Assembly: GCA_930367205.1 (NCBI GenBank) | Contig: CAKNEZ010000016.1 | Location: forward strand, 124,001-188,000 | DNA: 64,000 nt | Direction of reading: 5' to 3' | Source of the DNA: Acanthosoma haemorrhoidale | Lineage: Eukaryota; Arthropoda; Insecta; Hemiptera; Acanthosomatidae | Part shown: positions 1 through 14,828 of the stretch, piece by piece | Position numbering within the stretch: position 1 is the first letter of the stretch | How the letters are laid out: every line of letters begins with the position of its first letter | The notes under the pieces: generated by a model | Seen by the model: only the letters and a program-made list of their open reading frames with translations | The model's database searches: none | Told to the model about the DNA's origin: nothing | Position numbers and translations under genes: made by a program

Positions 1-2
1 TT

Positions 3-24
3 GTATCACGTGATACGATCGTAT
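3..24. promoter_or_regulatory. Double-palindrome core with E-box, representative of every monomer
   Basis: Monomer positions 3-16 read GTATCACGTGATAC, a perfect 14-bp palindrome centred on the E-box CACGTG. Positions 13-24 read ATACGATCGTAT, a perfect 12-bp palindrome sharing four bases with the first. This 22-bp composite recurs with small changes across the array. Known: CACGTG is the site of bHLH and bHLH-leucine-zipper dimers; TCACGTGA is favoured by the MITF/TFE and USF groups, and budding-yeast centromere element CDEI (RTCACRTG, bound by Cbf1) also matches. Inference: each monomer could bind one bHLH dimer. No binding is shown by sequence. Confidence 0.6.
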
Positions 25-47
25 GAATAAAGTTACAGGTGAATATA

Positions 48-61
48 ACATCAAATGATGT
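48..61. repeat. Second dyad of the monomer, ACATCA-AA-TGATGT
   Basis: A 6-bp inverted repeat with a two-base centre recurs in most monomers at the same internal place. It is lost in the GTATACACTAATAAATG class of monomer, which instead carries the GTATAC palindrome nearby. With the E-box core, most monomers therefore carry three short dyads in 61 bp. Confidence 0.75.
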
Positions 62-475
62 TGATTATGATAGTGTTCCGTATCATAAGCAATCATTGTA
101 TCACGTGATGCGATCGTATAATTAAAGTTACGAGTAAATATAACATCAAATAATGTCAAATATGAAAGTGTACCGCATCATTAGCACACATTGTATCACG
201 TGATACGATCGTATGATTAAAGTAACGAGTGAATATAACATCAAATGATGTCGATTATAATGGTTTACTGCTTTATTAGCACACATTCTATCACGTGATA
301 CGATCGTATGATTAAAGTTACGAGTGAATATAACATCAAATGATGTCGAATATGATAATGCACTGTGACATTGGCACTTATTGTATCACGTGATACGATC
401 GTATGATTAAAGTTACGAGTGTATACACTAATAAATGATGTCGAATATGATAGTGCACCAAATCATTAGCACTTA

Positions 476-568
476 TTGTATCATGTGATGCGATCGTATG
501 ATCAAAGTTACAAGAGAATATAACATCAAATGATGTCGATTATCATAGTACCGCATTATTAGCACATA
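476..568. repeat. 93-bp variant monomer (2-bp deletion), lineage marker
   Basis: The monomer reads ATCATAGTACCGC where its relatives read ATCATAGTGTACCGC, so GT is missing. Equivalent 93-bp monomers begin at 4750, 7978, 9021, 13009 and 24122, and none were found beyond 24.3 kb; the full-length sister type replaces it there. Because it is one of only two monomer-length variants seen, it marks which blocks descend from a common copy. Confidence 0.85.
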
Positions 569-3500
569 TTGTATCACGTGATACGATCGTATGATCAAAG
601 TTACGAGTGAATATAACATCAAATGATGTCGATTATGATAGTGTTCCGTATCATAAGCAATCATTGTATCACGTGATGCGATCGTATGATTAAAGTTACA
701 ATTGAATATAACATCAAATGATGTCGATTATAATGGTATACCGCTTTATTAGCATACATTGTATCACGTGATACGATCGCATGATTAAAGTTACGAGTGA
801 ATATAACATCAAATGATGTCGAATATGATAATGCACCGTGACATTGGCACTTATTGTTTCACGTGATACGATCTTATGATTAAAGTTACGAGTGTATACA
901 CCATTAAATGATGTCGAATATGATAGTGTGTCGTAGCATTTACACTCATTGTATCACGTGATTCGATCACATGATTAAAGTTACGAGTGAATATAACATC
1001 AAATGATGTCGAATATGATAATGAACCGTGACATTGGCACTTATTGTATCACGTGATACGATCGTATGAATAAAGTTACAGGTGAATATAACATCAAATG
1101 ATGTTGATTATGATAGTGTTCCGTATCATAAGCAATCATTGTATCACGTGATGCGATCGTATAATTAAAGTTACGAGTAAATATAACATCAAATAATGTC
1201 AAATATGAAAGTGTACCGCATCATTAGCACACATTGTATCACGTGATACGATCGTATGATTAAAGTAACGAGTGAATATAACATCAAATGATGTCGATTA
1301 TAATGGTTTACTGCTTTATTAGCACACATTCTATCACGTGATACGATCGTATGATTAAAGTTACGAGTGAATATAACATCAAATGATGTCGAATATGATA
1401 ATGCACTGTGACATTGGCACTTATTGTATCACGTGATACGATCGTATGATTAAAGTTACGAGTGTATACACTATTAAATGATGTCGAATATGATAGTGCA
1501 CCAAATCATTAGCACTTATTGTATCATGTGATGCAATCGTATGATTAAAGTTACAAGTGACTATAACATCAAATGATGTCGATTATAATAGTGTACTGCA
1601 TTATTAGCACACATTGTATCATGTGATGCGATCGTATGATTAAAGTAACGAGTGAATATAACATCAAATGATGTCGAATATGATAATGCACCGTGACATT
1701 GGCACATATTGTATCACGTGATACGATCGTATGATTAAAGTCACGAGTAAATATAACATCAAATGATGTCGAATATAATAATGCACCGTTACATGGGCAC
1801 TTATTGTATCACGTGATACGATCGTATGATTAAAGTTACGAGTGTATACACTAATAAATGATGTCGAATATGATAGTGCACCAAATCATTAGCACTTATT
1901 GTATCATGTGATGCGATCGTATGATCAAAGTTACAAGAGAATGTAACATCAAAAGATGTCAATTTTGATAGTGTACCGCATCATTGGCACTCATTATATC
2001 ACGTGATAGGATCGTATGATTAAAGTAACGAGTGAATATAACATCAAATGATGTCGAATATGATAATGCACCGTGACATTGGCACATATTGTATCACGTG
2101 ATACGATCGTATGATTAAAGTCACGAGTAAATATAACATCAAATGATGTCGAATATAATAATGGTACCGTGACATGGGCACTTATTGTATCACGTGATAC
2201 GATCGTATGATTAAAGTTACGAGTGTATACACTAATAAATGATGTCGAATATGATAGTGCACCAAATCATTAGCACTTATTGTATCATGTGATGCGATCG
2301 TATGATTAAAGTCACGAGTGAATATAGCATCAAATGATGTCGAATATGATAACGAACCGTGACATTGGTACTTATTGTATCACGTGATACGATCGTATGA
2401 TCAAAGTTACAAGAGAATATAACATCAAATGATGTCGATTATCATAGTGTACCGCATTATTAGCACATATTGTATCACGTGATACGATCGTATGATTAAA
2501 GTTACGAGTGAATATAACATCAAATGATGTCGAATATGATAATGCACCGTGACATTGGCACTCATTGTATCACGTGATACGATCGTATGATTAAAGTCAC
2601 GAGTGAATATAACATCAAATGATGTCAATTATGATAGTGTTCCGTATCATAAGCACTCATTGTATCACGTGATACGATCGTATGATGAAAGTTACGAGTG
2701 AATATAACATCAAATGATGTCGATTATGATAGTGTTCCGTATCATAAGCAATCATTGTATCACGTGATGCGATCGTATGATTAAAGTTACAATTGAATAT
2801 AACATCAAATGATGTCGATTATAATCGTATACCGCTTTATTAGCATACATTGTATCACGTGATGCGATCGTATGATTAAAGTAACGAGTAAATATAACAT
2901 CAAATGATGTCGAATATAATAATGCACCGTTACATGGGCACTTATTGTATCACGTGATACGATCGTATGATTAAAGTTACGAGTGTATACACTAATAAAT
3001 GATGTCGAATATGATAGTGCAACAAATCATTAGCACTTATTGTATCATGTGATGCAATCGTATGATTAAAGTTACAAGTGACTATAACATCAAATGATGT
3101 CGATTATAATAGTGTACTGCATTATTAGCACACATTGTATCATGTGATGCGATCGTTTGATTAAAGTAACGAGTAAATATAACATCAAATGATGTCGAAT
3201 ATAATAATGCACCGTTACATGGGCACTTATTGTATCACGTGATACGATCGTATGATTAAAGTTACGAGTGTATACACTAATAAATGATGTCGAATATGAT
3301 AGTGCACCAAATCATTAGCACTTATTGTATCATGTGATGCGATCGTATGATCAAAGTTACAAGAGAATGTAACATCAAAAGATGTCAATTTTGATAGTGT
3401 ACCGCATCATTGGCACTCATTATATCACGTGATAGGATCGTATGATTAAAGTAACGAGTGAATATAACATCAAATGATGTCGAATATGATAATGCACTGT

Positions 3501-5317
3501 GACATTGGCACATATTGTATCACGTGATACGATCGTATGATTAAAGTCACGAGTAAATATAACATCAAATGATGTCGAATATAATAATGCACCGTGACAT
3601 GGGCACTTATTGTATCACGTGATACGATCGTATGATTAAAGTTACGAGTGTATACACTAATAAATGATGTCGAATATGATAGTGCACCAAATCATTAGCA
3701 CTTATTGTATCATGTGATGCGATCGTATGATCAAAGTTACAAGAGAATATAACATCAAATGATGTCGATTATCATAGTGTACCGCATTATTAGCACATAT
3801 TGTATCACGTGATACGATCGTATGATCAAAGTTACGAGTGAATATAACATCAAATGATGTCGATTATGATAGTGTTCCGTATCATAAGCAACCATTGTAT
3901 CACGTGATGCGATCGTATGATTAAAGTTACAATTGAATATAACATCAAATGATGTCGATTATAATGGTATACCGCTTTATTAGCATACATTGTATCACGT
4001 GATACGATCGCATGATTAAAGTTACGAGTGAATATAACATCAAATGATGTCGAATATGATAATGCACCGTGACATTGGCACTTATTGTTTCACGTGATAC
4101 GATCTTATGATTAAAGTTACGAGTGTATACACCATTAAATGATGTCGAATATGATAGTGCACCAAATCATTAGCACACATTGTATCATGTGATGCGATCG
4201 TATGATTAAAGTAACGAGTAAATATAACATCAAATGATGTCGAATATAATAATGCACCGTTACATGGGCACTTATTGTATCACGTGATACGATCGTATGA
4301 TTAAAGTTACGAGTGTATACACTAATAAATGATGTCAAATATGATAGTGCACCAAATCATTAGCACTTATTGTATCATGTGATGCGATCGTATGATCAAA
4401 GTTACAAGAGAATGTAACATCAAAAGATGTCAATTTTGATAGTGTACCGCATCATTGGCACTCATTATATCACGTGATAGGATCGTATGATTAAAGTAAC
4501 GAGTGAATATAACATCAAATGATGTCGAATATGATAATGCAGTGTGACATTGGCACATATTGTATCACGTGATACGATCGTATGATTAAAGTCACGAGTA
4601 AATATAACATCAAATGATGTCGAATATAATAATGCACCGTGACATGGGCACTTATTGTATCACGTGATACGATCGTATGATTAAAGTTACGAGTGTATAC
4701 ACTAATAAATGATGTCGAATATGATAGTGCACCAAATCATTAGCACTTATTGTATCATGTGATGCGATCGTATGATCAAAGTTACAAGAGAATATAACAT
4801 CAAATGATGTCGATTATCATAGTACCGCATTATTAGCACATATTGTATCACGTGATACGATCGTATGATCAAAGTTACGAGTGAATATAACATCAAATGA
4901 TGTCGATTATGATAGTGTTCCGTATCATAAGCAATCATTGTATCACGTGATGCGATCGTATGATTAAAGTTACAATTGAATATAACATCAAATGATGTCG
5001 ATTATAATGGTATACCGCTTTATTAGCATACATTGTATCACGTGATACGATCGCATGATTAAAGTTACGAGTGAATATAACATCAAATGATGTCGAATAT
5101 GATAATGCACCGAGACATTGGCACTTATTGTTTCACGTGATACGATCTTATGATTAAAGTTACGAGTGTATACACCATTAAATGATGTCGAATATGATAG
5201 TGTGTCGTAGCATTTACACTCATTGTATCACGTGATTCGATCACATGATTAAAGTTACGAGTGAATATAACATCAAATGATGTCGAATATGATAATGAAC
5301 CGTGACATTGGCACTTA

Positions 5318-8300
5318 TTGTATCACGTGATACGATCGTATGAATAAAGTTACAGGTGAATATAACATCAAATGATGTTGATTATGATAGTGTTCCGTAT
5401 CATAAGCAATCATTGTATCACGTGATGCGATCGTATAATTAAAGTTACGAGTAAATATAACATCAAATAATGTCAAATATGAAAGTGTACCGCATCATTA
5501 GCACACATTGTATCACGTGATACGATCGTATGATTAAAGTAACGAGTGAATATAACATCAAATGATGTCGATTATAATGGTTTACTGCTTTATTAGCACA
5601 CATTCTATCACGTGATACGATCGTATGATTAAAGTTACGAGTGAATATAACATCAAATGATGTCGAATATGATAATGCACTGTGACATTGGCACTTATTG
5701 TATCACGTGATACGATCGTATGATTAAAGTTACGAGTGTATACACTATTAAATGATGTCGAATATGATAGTGCACCAAATCATTAGCACTTATTGTATCA
5801 TGTGATGCAATCGTATGATTAAAGTTACAAGTGACTATAACATCAAATGATGTCGATTATAATAGTGTACTGCATTATTAGCACACATTGTATCATGTGA
5901 TGCGATCGTATGATTAAAGTAACGAGTGAATATAACATCAAATGATGTCGAATATGATAATGCACCGTGACATTGGCACATATTGTATCACGTGATACGA
6001 TCGTATGATTATAGTCACGAGTAAATATAACATCAAATGATGTCGAATATAATAATGCACCGTTACATGGGCACTTATTGTATCACGTGATACGATCGTA
6101 TGATTAAAGTTACGAGTGTATACACTAATAAATGATGTCGAATATGATAGTGCACCAAATCATTAGCACTTATTGTATCATGTGATGCGATCGTATGATC
6201 AAAGTTACAAGAGAATGTAACATCAAAAGATGTCAATTTTGATAGTGTACCGCATCATTGGCACTCATTATATCACGTGATAGGATCGTATGATTAAAGT
6301 AACGAGTGAATATAACATCAAATGATGTCGAATATGATAATGCACCGTGACATTGGCACATATTGTATCACGTGATACGATCGTATGATTAAAGTCACGA
6401 GTAAATATAACATCAAATGATGTCGAATATAATAATGCACCGTGACATGGGCACTTATTGTATCACGTGATACGATCGTATGATTAAAGTTACGAGTGTA
6501 TACACTAATAAATGATGTCGAATATGATAGTGCACCAAATCATTAGCACTTATTGTATCATGTGATGCGATCGTATGATTAAAGTCACGAGTGAATATAG
6601 CATCAAATGATGTCGAATGTGATAACGAACCGTGACATTGGTACTTATTGTATCACGTGATACGATCGTATGATCAAAGTTACAAGAGAATATAACATCA
6701 AATGATGTCGATTATCATAGTGTACCGCATTATTAGCACATATTGTATCACGTGATACGATCGTATGATTAAAGTTACGAGTGAATATAACATCAAATGA
6801 TGTCGAATATGATAATGCACCGTGACATTGGCACTCATTGTATCACGTGATACGATCGTATGATTAAAGTCACGAGTGAATATAACATCAAATGATGTCG
6901 ATTATGATAGTGTTCCGTATCATAAGCACTCATTGTATCACGTGATACGATCGTATGATGAAAGTTACGAGTGAATATAACATCAAATGATGTCGATTAT
7001 GATAGTGTTCCGTATCATAAGCAATCATTGTATCACGTGATGCGATCGTATGATTAAAGTTACAATTGAATATAACATCAAATGATGTCGATTATAATCG
7101 TATACCGCTTTATTAGCATACATTGTATCACGTGATGCGATCGTATGATTAAAGTAACGAGTAAATATAACATCAAATGATGTCGAATATAATAATGCAC
7201 CGTTACATGGGCACTTATTGTATCACGTGATACGATCGTATGATTAAAGTTACGAGTGTATACACTAATAAATGATGTCGAATATGATAGTGTTCCGTAT
7301 CATAAGCAATCATTGTATCACGTGATGCGATCGTATGATTAAAGTTACAATTGAATATAACATCAAATGATGTCGATTATAATAGTGTACTGCATTATTA
7401 GCACACATTGTATCATGTGATGCGATCGTATGATTAAAGTAACGAGTAAATATAACATCAAATGATGTCGAATATAATAATGCACCGTTACATGGGCACT
7501 TATTGTATCACGTGATACGATCGTATGATTAAAGTTACGAGTGTATACACTAATAAATGATGTCAAATATGATAGTGCACCAAATCATTAGCACTTATTG
7601 TATCATGTGATGCGATCGTATGATCAAAGTTACAAGAGAATGTAACATCAAAAGATGTCAATTTTGATAGTGTACCGCATCATTGGCACTCATTATATCA
7701 CGTGATAGGATCGTATGATTAAAGTAACGAGTGAATATAACATCAAATGATGTCGAATATGATAATGCAGTGTGACATTGGCACATATTGTATCACGTGA
7801 TACGATCGTATGATTAAAGTCACGAGTAAATATAACATCAAATGATGTCGAATATAATAATGCACCGTGACATGGGCACTTATTGTATCACGTGATACGA
7901 TCGTATGATTAAAGTTACGAGTGTATACACTAATAAATGATGTCGAATATGATAGTGCACCAAATCATTAGCACTTATTGTATCATGTGATGCGATCGTA
8001 TGATCAAAGTTACAAGAGAATATAACATCAAATGATGTCGATTATCATAGTACCGCATTATTAGCACATATTGTATCACGTGATACGATCGTATGATCAA
8101 AGTTACGAGTGAATATAACATCAAATGATGTCGATTATGATAGTGTTCCGTATCATAAGCAATCATTGTATCACGTGATGCGATCGTATGATTAAAGTTA
8201 CAATTGAATATAACATCAAATGATGTCGATTATAATGGTATACCGCTTTATTAGCATACATTGTATCACGTGATACGATCGCATGATTAAAGTTACGAGT

Positions 8301-8545
8301 GAATATAACATCAAATGATGTCGAATATGATAATGCACCGTGACATTGGCACTTATTGTTTCACGTGATACGATCTTATGATTAAAGTTACGAGTGTATA
8401 CACCATTAAATGATGTCGAATATGATAGTGTGTCGTAGCATTTACACTCATTGTATCACGTGATTCGATCACATGATTAAAGTTACGAGTGAATATAACA
8501 TCAAATAATGTCGAATATGATAATGAACCGTGACATTGGCACTTA
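5318..8545. repeat. 34-monomer block (3228 bp)
   Basis: Marker pairs 4135/7363, 4747/7975 and 5318/8546 share an offset of 3228 bp, which is 34 x 95 minus 2. This is a tandem duplication nested in the larger superblock. The two copies are not identical: the monomer ending near 7566 carries a junction difference relative to that near 4338. Confidence 0.8.
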
Positions 8546-11500
8546 TTGTATCACGTGATACGATCGTATGAATAAAGTTACAGGTGAATATAACATCAAA
8601 TGATGTTGATTATGATAGTGTTCCGTATCATAAGCAATCATTGTATCACGTGATGCGATCGTATAATTAAAGTTACGAGTAAATATAACATCAAATAATG
8701 TCAAATATGAAAGTGTACCGCATCATTAGCACACATTGTATCACGTGATACGATCGTATGATTAAAGTAACGAGTGAATATAACATCAAATGATGTCGAT
8801 TATAATGGTTTACTGCTTTATTAGCACACATTCTATCACGTGATACGATCGTATGATTAAAGTTACGAGTGAATATAACATCAAATGATGTCGAATATGA
8901 TAATGCACTGTGACATTGGCACTTATTGTATCACGTGATACGATCGTATGATTAAAGTTACGAGTGTATACACTAATAAATGATGTCGAATATGATAGTG
9001 CACCAAATCATTAGCACTTATTGTATCATGTGATGCGATCGTATGATCAAAGTTACAAGAGAATATAACATCAAATGATGTCGATTATCATAGTACCGCA
9101 TTATTAGCACATATTGTATCACGTGATACGATCGTATGATCAAAGTTACGAGTGAATATAACATCAAATGATGTCGATTATGATAGTGTTCCGTATCATA
9201 AGCAATCATTGTATCACGTGATGCGATCGTATGATTAAAGTTACAATTGAATATAACATCAAATGATGTCGATTATAATGGTATACCGCTTTATTAGCAT
9301 ACATTGTATCACGTGATACGATCGCATGATTAAAGTTACGAGTGAATATAACATCAAATGATGTCGAATATGATAATGCACCGTGACATTGGCACTTATT
9401 GTTTCACGTGATACGATCTTATGATTAAAGTTACGAGTGTATACACCATTAAATGATGTCGAATATGATAGTGTGTCGTAGCATTTACACTCATTGTATC
9501 ACGTGATTCGATCACATGATTAAAGTTACGAGTGAATATAACATCAAATGATGTCGAATATGATAATGAACCGTGACATTGGCACTTATTGTATCACGTG
9601 ATACGATCGTATGAATAAAGTTACAGGTGAATATAACATCAAATGATGTTGATTATGATAGTGTTCCGTATCATAAGCAATCATTGTATCACGTGATGCG
9701 ATCGTATAATTAAAGTTACGAGTAAATATAACATCAAATAATGTCAAATATGAAAGTGTACCGCATCATTAGCACACATTGTATCACGTGATACGATCGT
9801 ATGATTAGAGTAACGAGTGAATATAACATCAAATGATGTCGATTATAATGGTTTACTGCTTTATTAGCACACATTCTATCACGTGATACGATCGTATGAT
9901 TAAAGTTACGAGTGAATATAACATCAAATGATGTCGAATATGATAATGCACTGTGACATTGGCACTTATTGTATCACGTGATACGATCGTATGATTAAAG
10001 TTACGAGTGTATACACTATTAAATGATGTCGAATATGATAGTGCACCAAATCATTAGCACTTATTGTATCATGTGATGCAATCGTATGATTAAAGTTACA
10101 AGTGACTATAACATCAAATGATGTCGATTATAATAGTGTACTGCATTATTAGCACACATTGTATCATGTGATGCGATCGTATGATTAAAGTAACGAGTGA
10201 ATATAACATCAAATGATGTCGAATATGATAATGCACCGTGACATTGGCACATATTGTATCACGTGATACGATCGTATGATTAAAGTCACGAGTAAATATA
10301 ACATCAAATGATGTCGAATATAATAATGCACCGTTACATGGGCACTTATTGTATCACGTGATACGATCGTATGATTAAAGTTACGAGTGTATACACTAAT
10401 AAATGATGTCGAATATGATAGTGCACCAAATCATTAGCACTTATTGTATCATGTGATGCGATCGTATGATCAAAGTTACAAGAGAATGTAACATCAAAAG
10501 ATGTCAATTTTGATAGTGTACCGCATCATTGGCACTCATTATATCACGTGATAGGATCGTATGATTAAAGTAACGAGTGAATATAACATCAAATGATGTC
10601 GAATATGATAATGCACCGTGACATTGGCACATATTGTATCACGTGATACGATCGTATGATTAAAGTCACGAGTGTATACACTAATAAATGATGTCGAATA
10701 TGATAGTGCACCAAATCATTAGCACTTATTGTATCATGTGATGCGATCGTATGATTAAAGTCACGAGTGAATATAGCATCAAATGATGTCGAATATGATA
10801 ACGAACCGTGACATTGGTACTTATTGTATCACGTGATACGATCGTATGATCAAAGTTACAAGAGAATATAACATCAAATGATGTCGATTATCATAGTGTA
10901 CCGCATTATTAGCACATATTGTATCACGTGATACGATCGTATGATTAAAGTTACGAGTGAATATAACATCAAATGATGTCGAATATGATAATGCACCGTG
11001 ACATTGGCACTCATTGTATCACGTGATACGATCGTATGATTAAAGTCACGAGTGAATATAACATCAAATGATGTCAATTATGATAGTGTTCCGTATCATA
11101 AGCACTCATTGTATCACGTGATACGATCGTATGATGAAAGTTACGAGTGAATATAACATCAAATGATGTCGATTATGATAGTGTTCCGTATCATAAGCAA
11201 TCATTGTATCACGTGATGCGATCGTATGATTAAAGTTACAATTGAATATAACATCAAATGATGTCGATTATAATCGTATACCGCTTTATTAGCATACATT
11301 GTATCACGTGATGCGATCGTATGATTAAAGTAACGAGTAAATATAACATCAAATGATGTCGAATATAATAATGCACCGTTACATGGGCACTTATTGTATC
11401 ACGTGATACGATCGTATGATTAAAGTTACGAGTGTATACACTAATAAATGATGTCGAATATGATAGTGCACCAAATCATTAGCACTTATTGTATCATGTG

Positions 11501-12393
11501 ATGCAATCGTATGATTAAAGTTACAAGTGACTATAACATCAAATGATGTCGATTATAATAGTGTACTGCATTATTAGCACACATTGTATCATGTGATGCG
11601 ATCGTTTGATTAAAGTAACGAGTAAATATAACATCAAATGATGTCGAATATAATAATGCACCGTTACATGGGCACTTATTGTATCACGTGATACGATCGT
11701 ATGATTAAAGTTACGAGTGTATACACTAATAAATGATGTCGAATATGATAGTGCACCAAATCATTAGCACTTATTGTATCATGTGATGCGATCGTATGAT
11801 CAAAGTTACAAGAGAATGTAACATCAAAAGATGTCAATTTTGATAGTGTACCGCATCATTGGCACTCATTATATCACGTGATAGGATCGTATGATTAAAG
11901 TAACGAGTGAATATAACATCAAATGATGTCGAATATGATAATGCACTGTGACATTGGCACATATTGTATCACGTGATACGATCGTATGATTAAAGTCACG
12001 AGTAAATATAACATCAAATGATGTCGAATATAATAATGCACCGTGACATGGGCACTTATTGTATCACGTGATACGATCGTATGATTAAAGTTACGAGTGT
12101 ATACACTAATAAATGATGTCGAATATGATAGTGCACCAAATCATTAGCACTTATTGTATCACGTGATGCGATCGTATGATTAAAGTTACAATTGAATATA
12201 ACATCAAATGATGTCGATTATAATGGTATACCGCTTTATTAGCATACATTGTATCACGTGATACGATCGCATGATTAAAGTTACGAGTGAATATAACATC
12301 AAATGATGTCGAATATGATAATGCACCGTGACATTGGCACTTATTGTTTCACGTGATACGATCTTATGATTAAAGTTACGAGTGTATACACCA

Positions 12394-14271
12394 TTAAATG
12401 ATGTCGAATATGATAGTGCACCAAATCATTAGCACACATTGTATCATGTGATGCGATCGTATGATTAAAGTAACGAGTAAATATAACATCAAATGATGTC
12501 GAATATAATAATGCACCGTTACATGGGCACTTATTGTATCACGTGATACGATCGTATGATTAAAGTTACGAGTGTATACACTAATAAATGATGTCAAATA
12601 TGATAGTGCACCAAATCATTAGCACTTATTGTATCATGTGATGCGATCGTATGATCAAAGTTACAAGAGAATGTAACATCAAAAGATGTCAATTTTGATA
12701 GTGTACCGCATCATTGGCACTCATTATATCACGTGATAGGATCGTATGATTAAAGTAACGAGTGAATATAACATCAAATGATGTCGAATATGATAATGCA
12801 GTGTGACATTGGCACATATTGTATCACGTGATACGATCGTATGATTAAAGTCACGAGTAAATATAACATCAAATGATGTCGAATATAATAATGCACCGTG
12901 ACATGGGCACTTATTGTATCACGTGATACGATCGTATGATTAAAGTTACGAGTGTATACACTAATAAATGATGTCGAATATGATAGTGCACCAAATCATT
13001 AGCACTTATTGTATCATGTGATGCGATCGTATGATCAAAGTTACAAGAGAATATAACATCAAATGATGTCGATTATCATAGTACCGCATTATTAGCACAT
13101 ATTGTATCACGTGATACGATCGTATGATCAAAGTTACGAGTGAATATAACATCAAATGATGTCGATTATGATAGTGTTCCGTATCATAAGCAATCATTGT
13201 ATCACGTGATGCGATCGTATGATTAAAGTTACAATTGAATATAACATCAAATGATGTCGATTATAATGGTATACCGCTTTATTAGCATACATTGTATCAC
13301 GTGATACGATCGCATGATTAAAGTTACGAGTGAATATAACATCAAATGATGTCGAATATGATAATGCACCGAGACATTGGCACTTATTGTTTCACGTGAT
13401 ACGATCTTATGATTAAAGTTACGAGTGTATACACCATTAAATGATGTCGAATATGATAGTGTGTCGTAGCATTTACACTCATTGTATCACGTGATTCGAT
13501 CACATGATTAAAGTTACGAGTGAATATAACATCAAATGATGTCGAATATGATAATGAACCGTGACATTGGCACTTATTGTATCACGTGATACGATCGTAT
13601 GAATAAAGTTACAGGTGAATATAACATCAAATGATGTTGATTATGATAGTGTTCCGTATCATAAGCAATCATTGTATCACGTGATGCGATCGTATAATTA
13701 AAGTTACGAGTAAATATAACATCAAATAATGTCAAATATGAAAGTGTACCGCATCATTAGCACACATTGTATCACGTGATACGATCGTATGATTAAAGTA
13801 ACGAGTGAATATAACATCAAATGATGTCGATTATAATGGTTTACTGCTTTATTAGCACACATTCTATCACGTGATACGATCGTATGATTAAAGTTACGAG
13901 TGAATATAACATCAAATGATGTCGAATATGATAATGCACTGTGACATTGGCACTTATTGTATCACGTGATACGATCGTATGATTAAAGTTACGAGTGTAT
14001 ACACTATTAAATGATGTCGAATATGATAGTGCACCAAATCATTAGCACTTATTGTATCATGTGATGCAATCGTATGATTAAAGTTACAAGTGACTATAAC
14101 ATCAAATGATGTCGATTATAATAGTGTACTGCATTATTAGCACACATTGTATCATGTGATGCGATCGTATGATTAAAGTAACGAGTGAATATAACATCAA
14201 ATGATGTCGAATATGATAATGCACCGTGACATTGGCACATATTGTATCACGTGATACGATCGTATGATTAT
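12394..14271. repeat. Source or sister of the block at 23507-25384 (offset 11113 bp)
   Basis: Four independent marker pairs share one offset: 12394/23507, 13006/24119, 13577/24690 and 14271/25384 (the last being the rare TATAGTCACGAG variant). All lie in the same order, so this is a long collinear block. Its outer limits were not mapped base by base. The copy near 24.6 kb has lost the GATTCGATCACATG monomer label seen near 13.49 kb. Confidence 0.8.
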
Positions 14272-14828
14272 AGTCACGAGTAAATATAACATCAAATGAT
14301 GTCGAATATAATAATGCACCGTTACATGGGCACTTATTGTATCACGTGATACGATCGTATGATTAAAGTTACGAGTGTATACACTAATAAATGATGTCGA
14401 ATATGATAGTGCACCAAATCATTAGCACTTATTGTATCATGTGATGCGATCGTATGATCAAAGTTACAAGAGAATGTAACATCAAAAGATGTCAATTTTG
14501 ATAGTGTACCGCATCATTGGCACTCATTATATCACGTGATAGGATCGTATGATTAAAGTAACGAGTGAATATAACATCAAATGATGTCGAATATGATAAT
14601 GCACCGTGACATTGGCACATATTGTATCACGTGATACGATCGTATGATTAAAGTCACGAGTAAATATAACATCAAATGATGTCGAATATAATAATGCACC
14701 GTGACATGGGCACTTATTGTATCACGTGATACGATCGTATGATTAAAGTTACGAGTGTATACACTAATAAATGATGTCGAATATGATAGTGCACCAAATC
14801 ATTAGCACTTATTGTATCATGTGATGCG

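Larger units (their letters stand above)
1..1043. repeat. Prototype 11-monomer unit of the satellite
   Basis: Eleven distinguishable monomers (ten of 95 bp, one of 93 bp) occupy this stretch, and the first type (GAATAAAGTTACAGG) recurs at 1044. The types differ mainly in the last third: ends such as AAGCAATCA, TAGCACACA, TTGGCACTTA, TAGCATACA and TTTACACTCA act as labels. The same unit recurs at 8546-9588, exactly 1043 bp before the first monomer type appears again at 9589. It is not a universal higher-order repeat: after 1044 the order of types changes from the sixth monomer on. It is a useful key for tracking monomers rather than a proven ancestral unit. Confidence 0.8.
1..8545. repeat. About 90-monomer superblock, copied again from 8546
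   Basis: Diagnostic sites recur at a fixed offset: 1 to 8546, 473 to 9018 and 1044 to 9589 (offset 8545). The offset falls to 8449 after one monomer is lost near 10672, and to 8259 after two more are lost near 12160 (4135 to 12394, 4747 to 13006, 5318 to 13577, 6012 to 14271). The length equals 90 x 95 minus 5, accounted for by three 93-bp monomers and one 96-bp monomer. The second copy is traceable to roughly 16.8 kb, with a further 5-monomer insertion near 15.3 kb. Confidence 0.85.
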
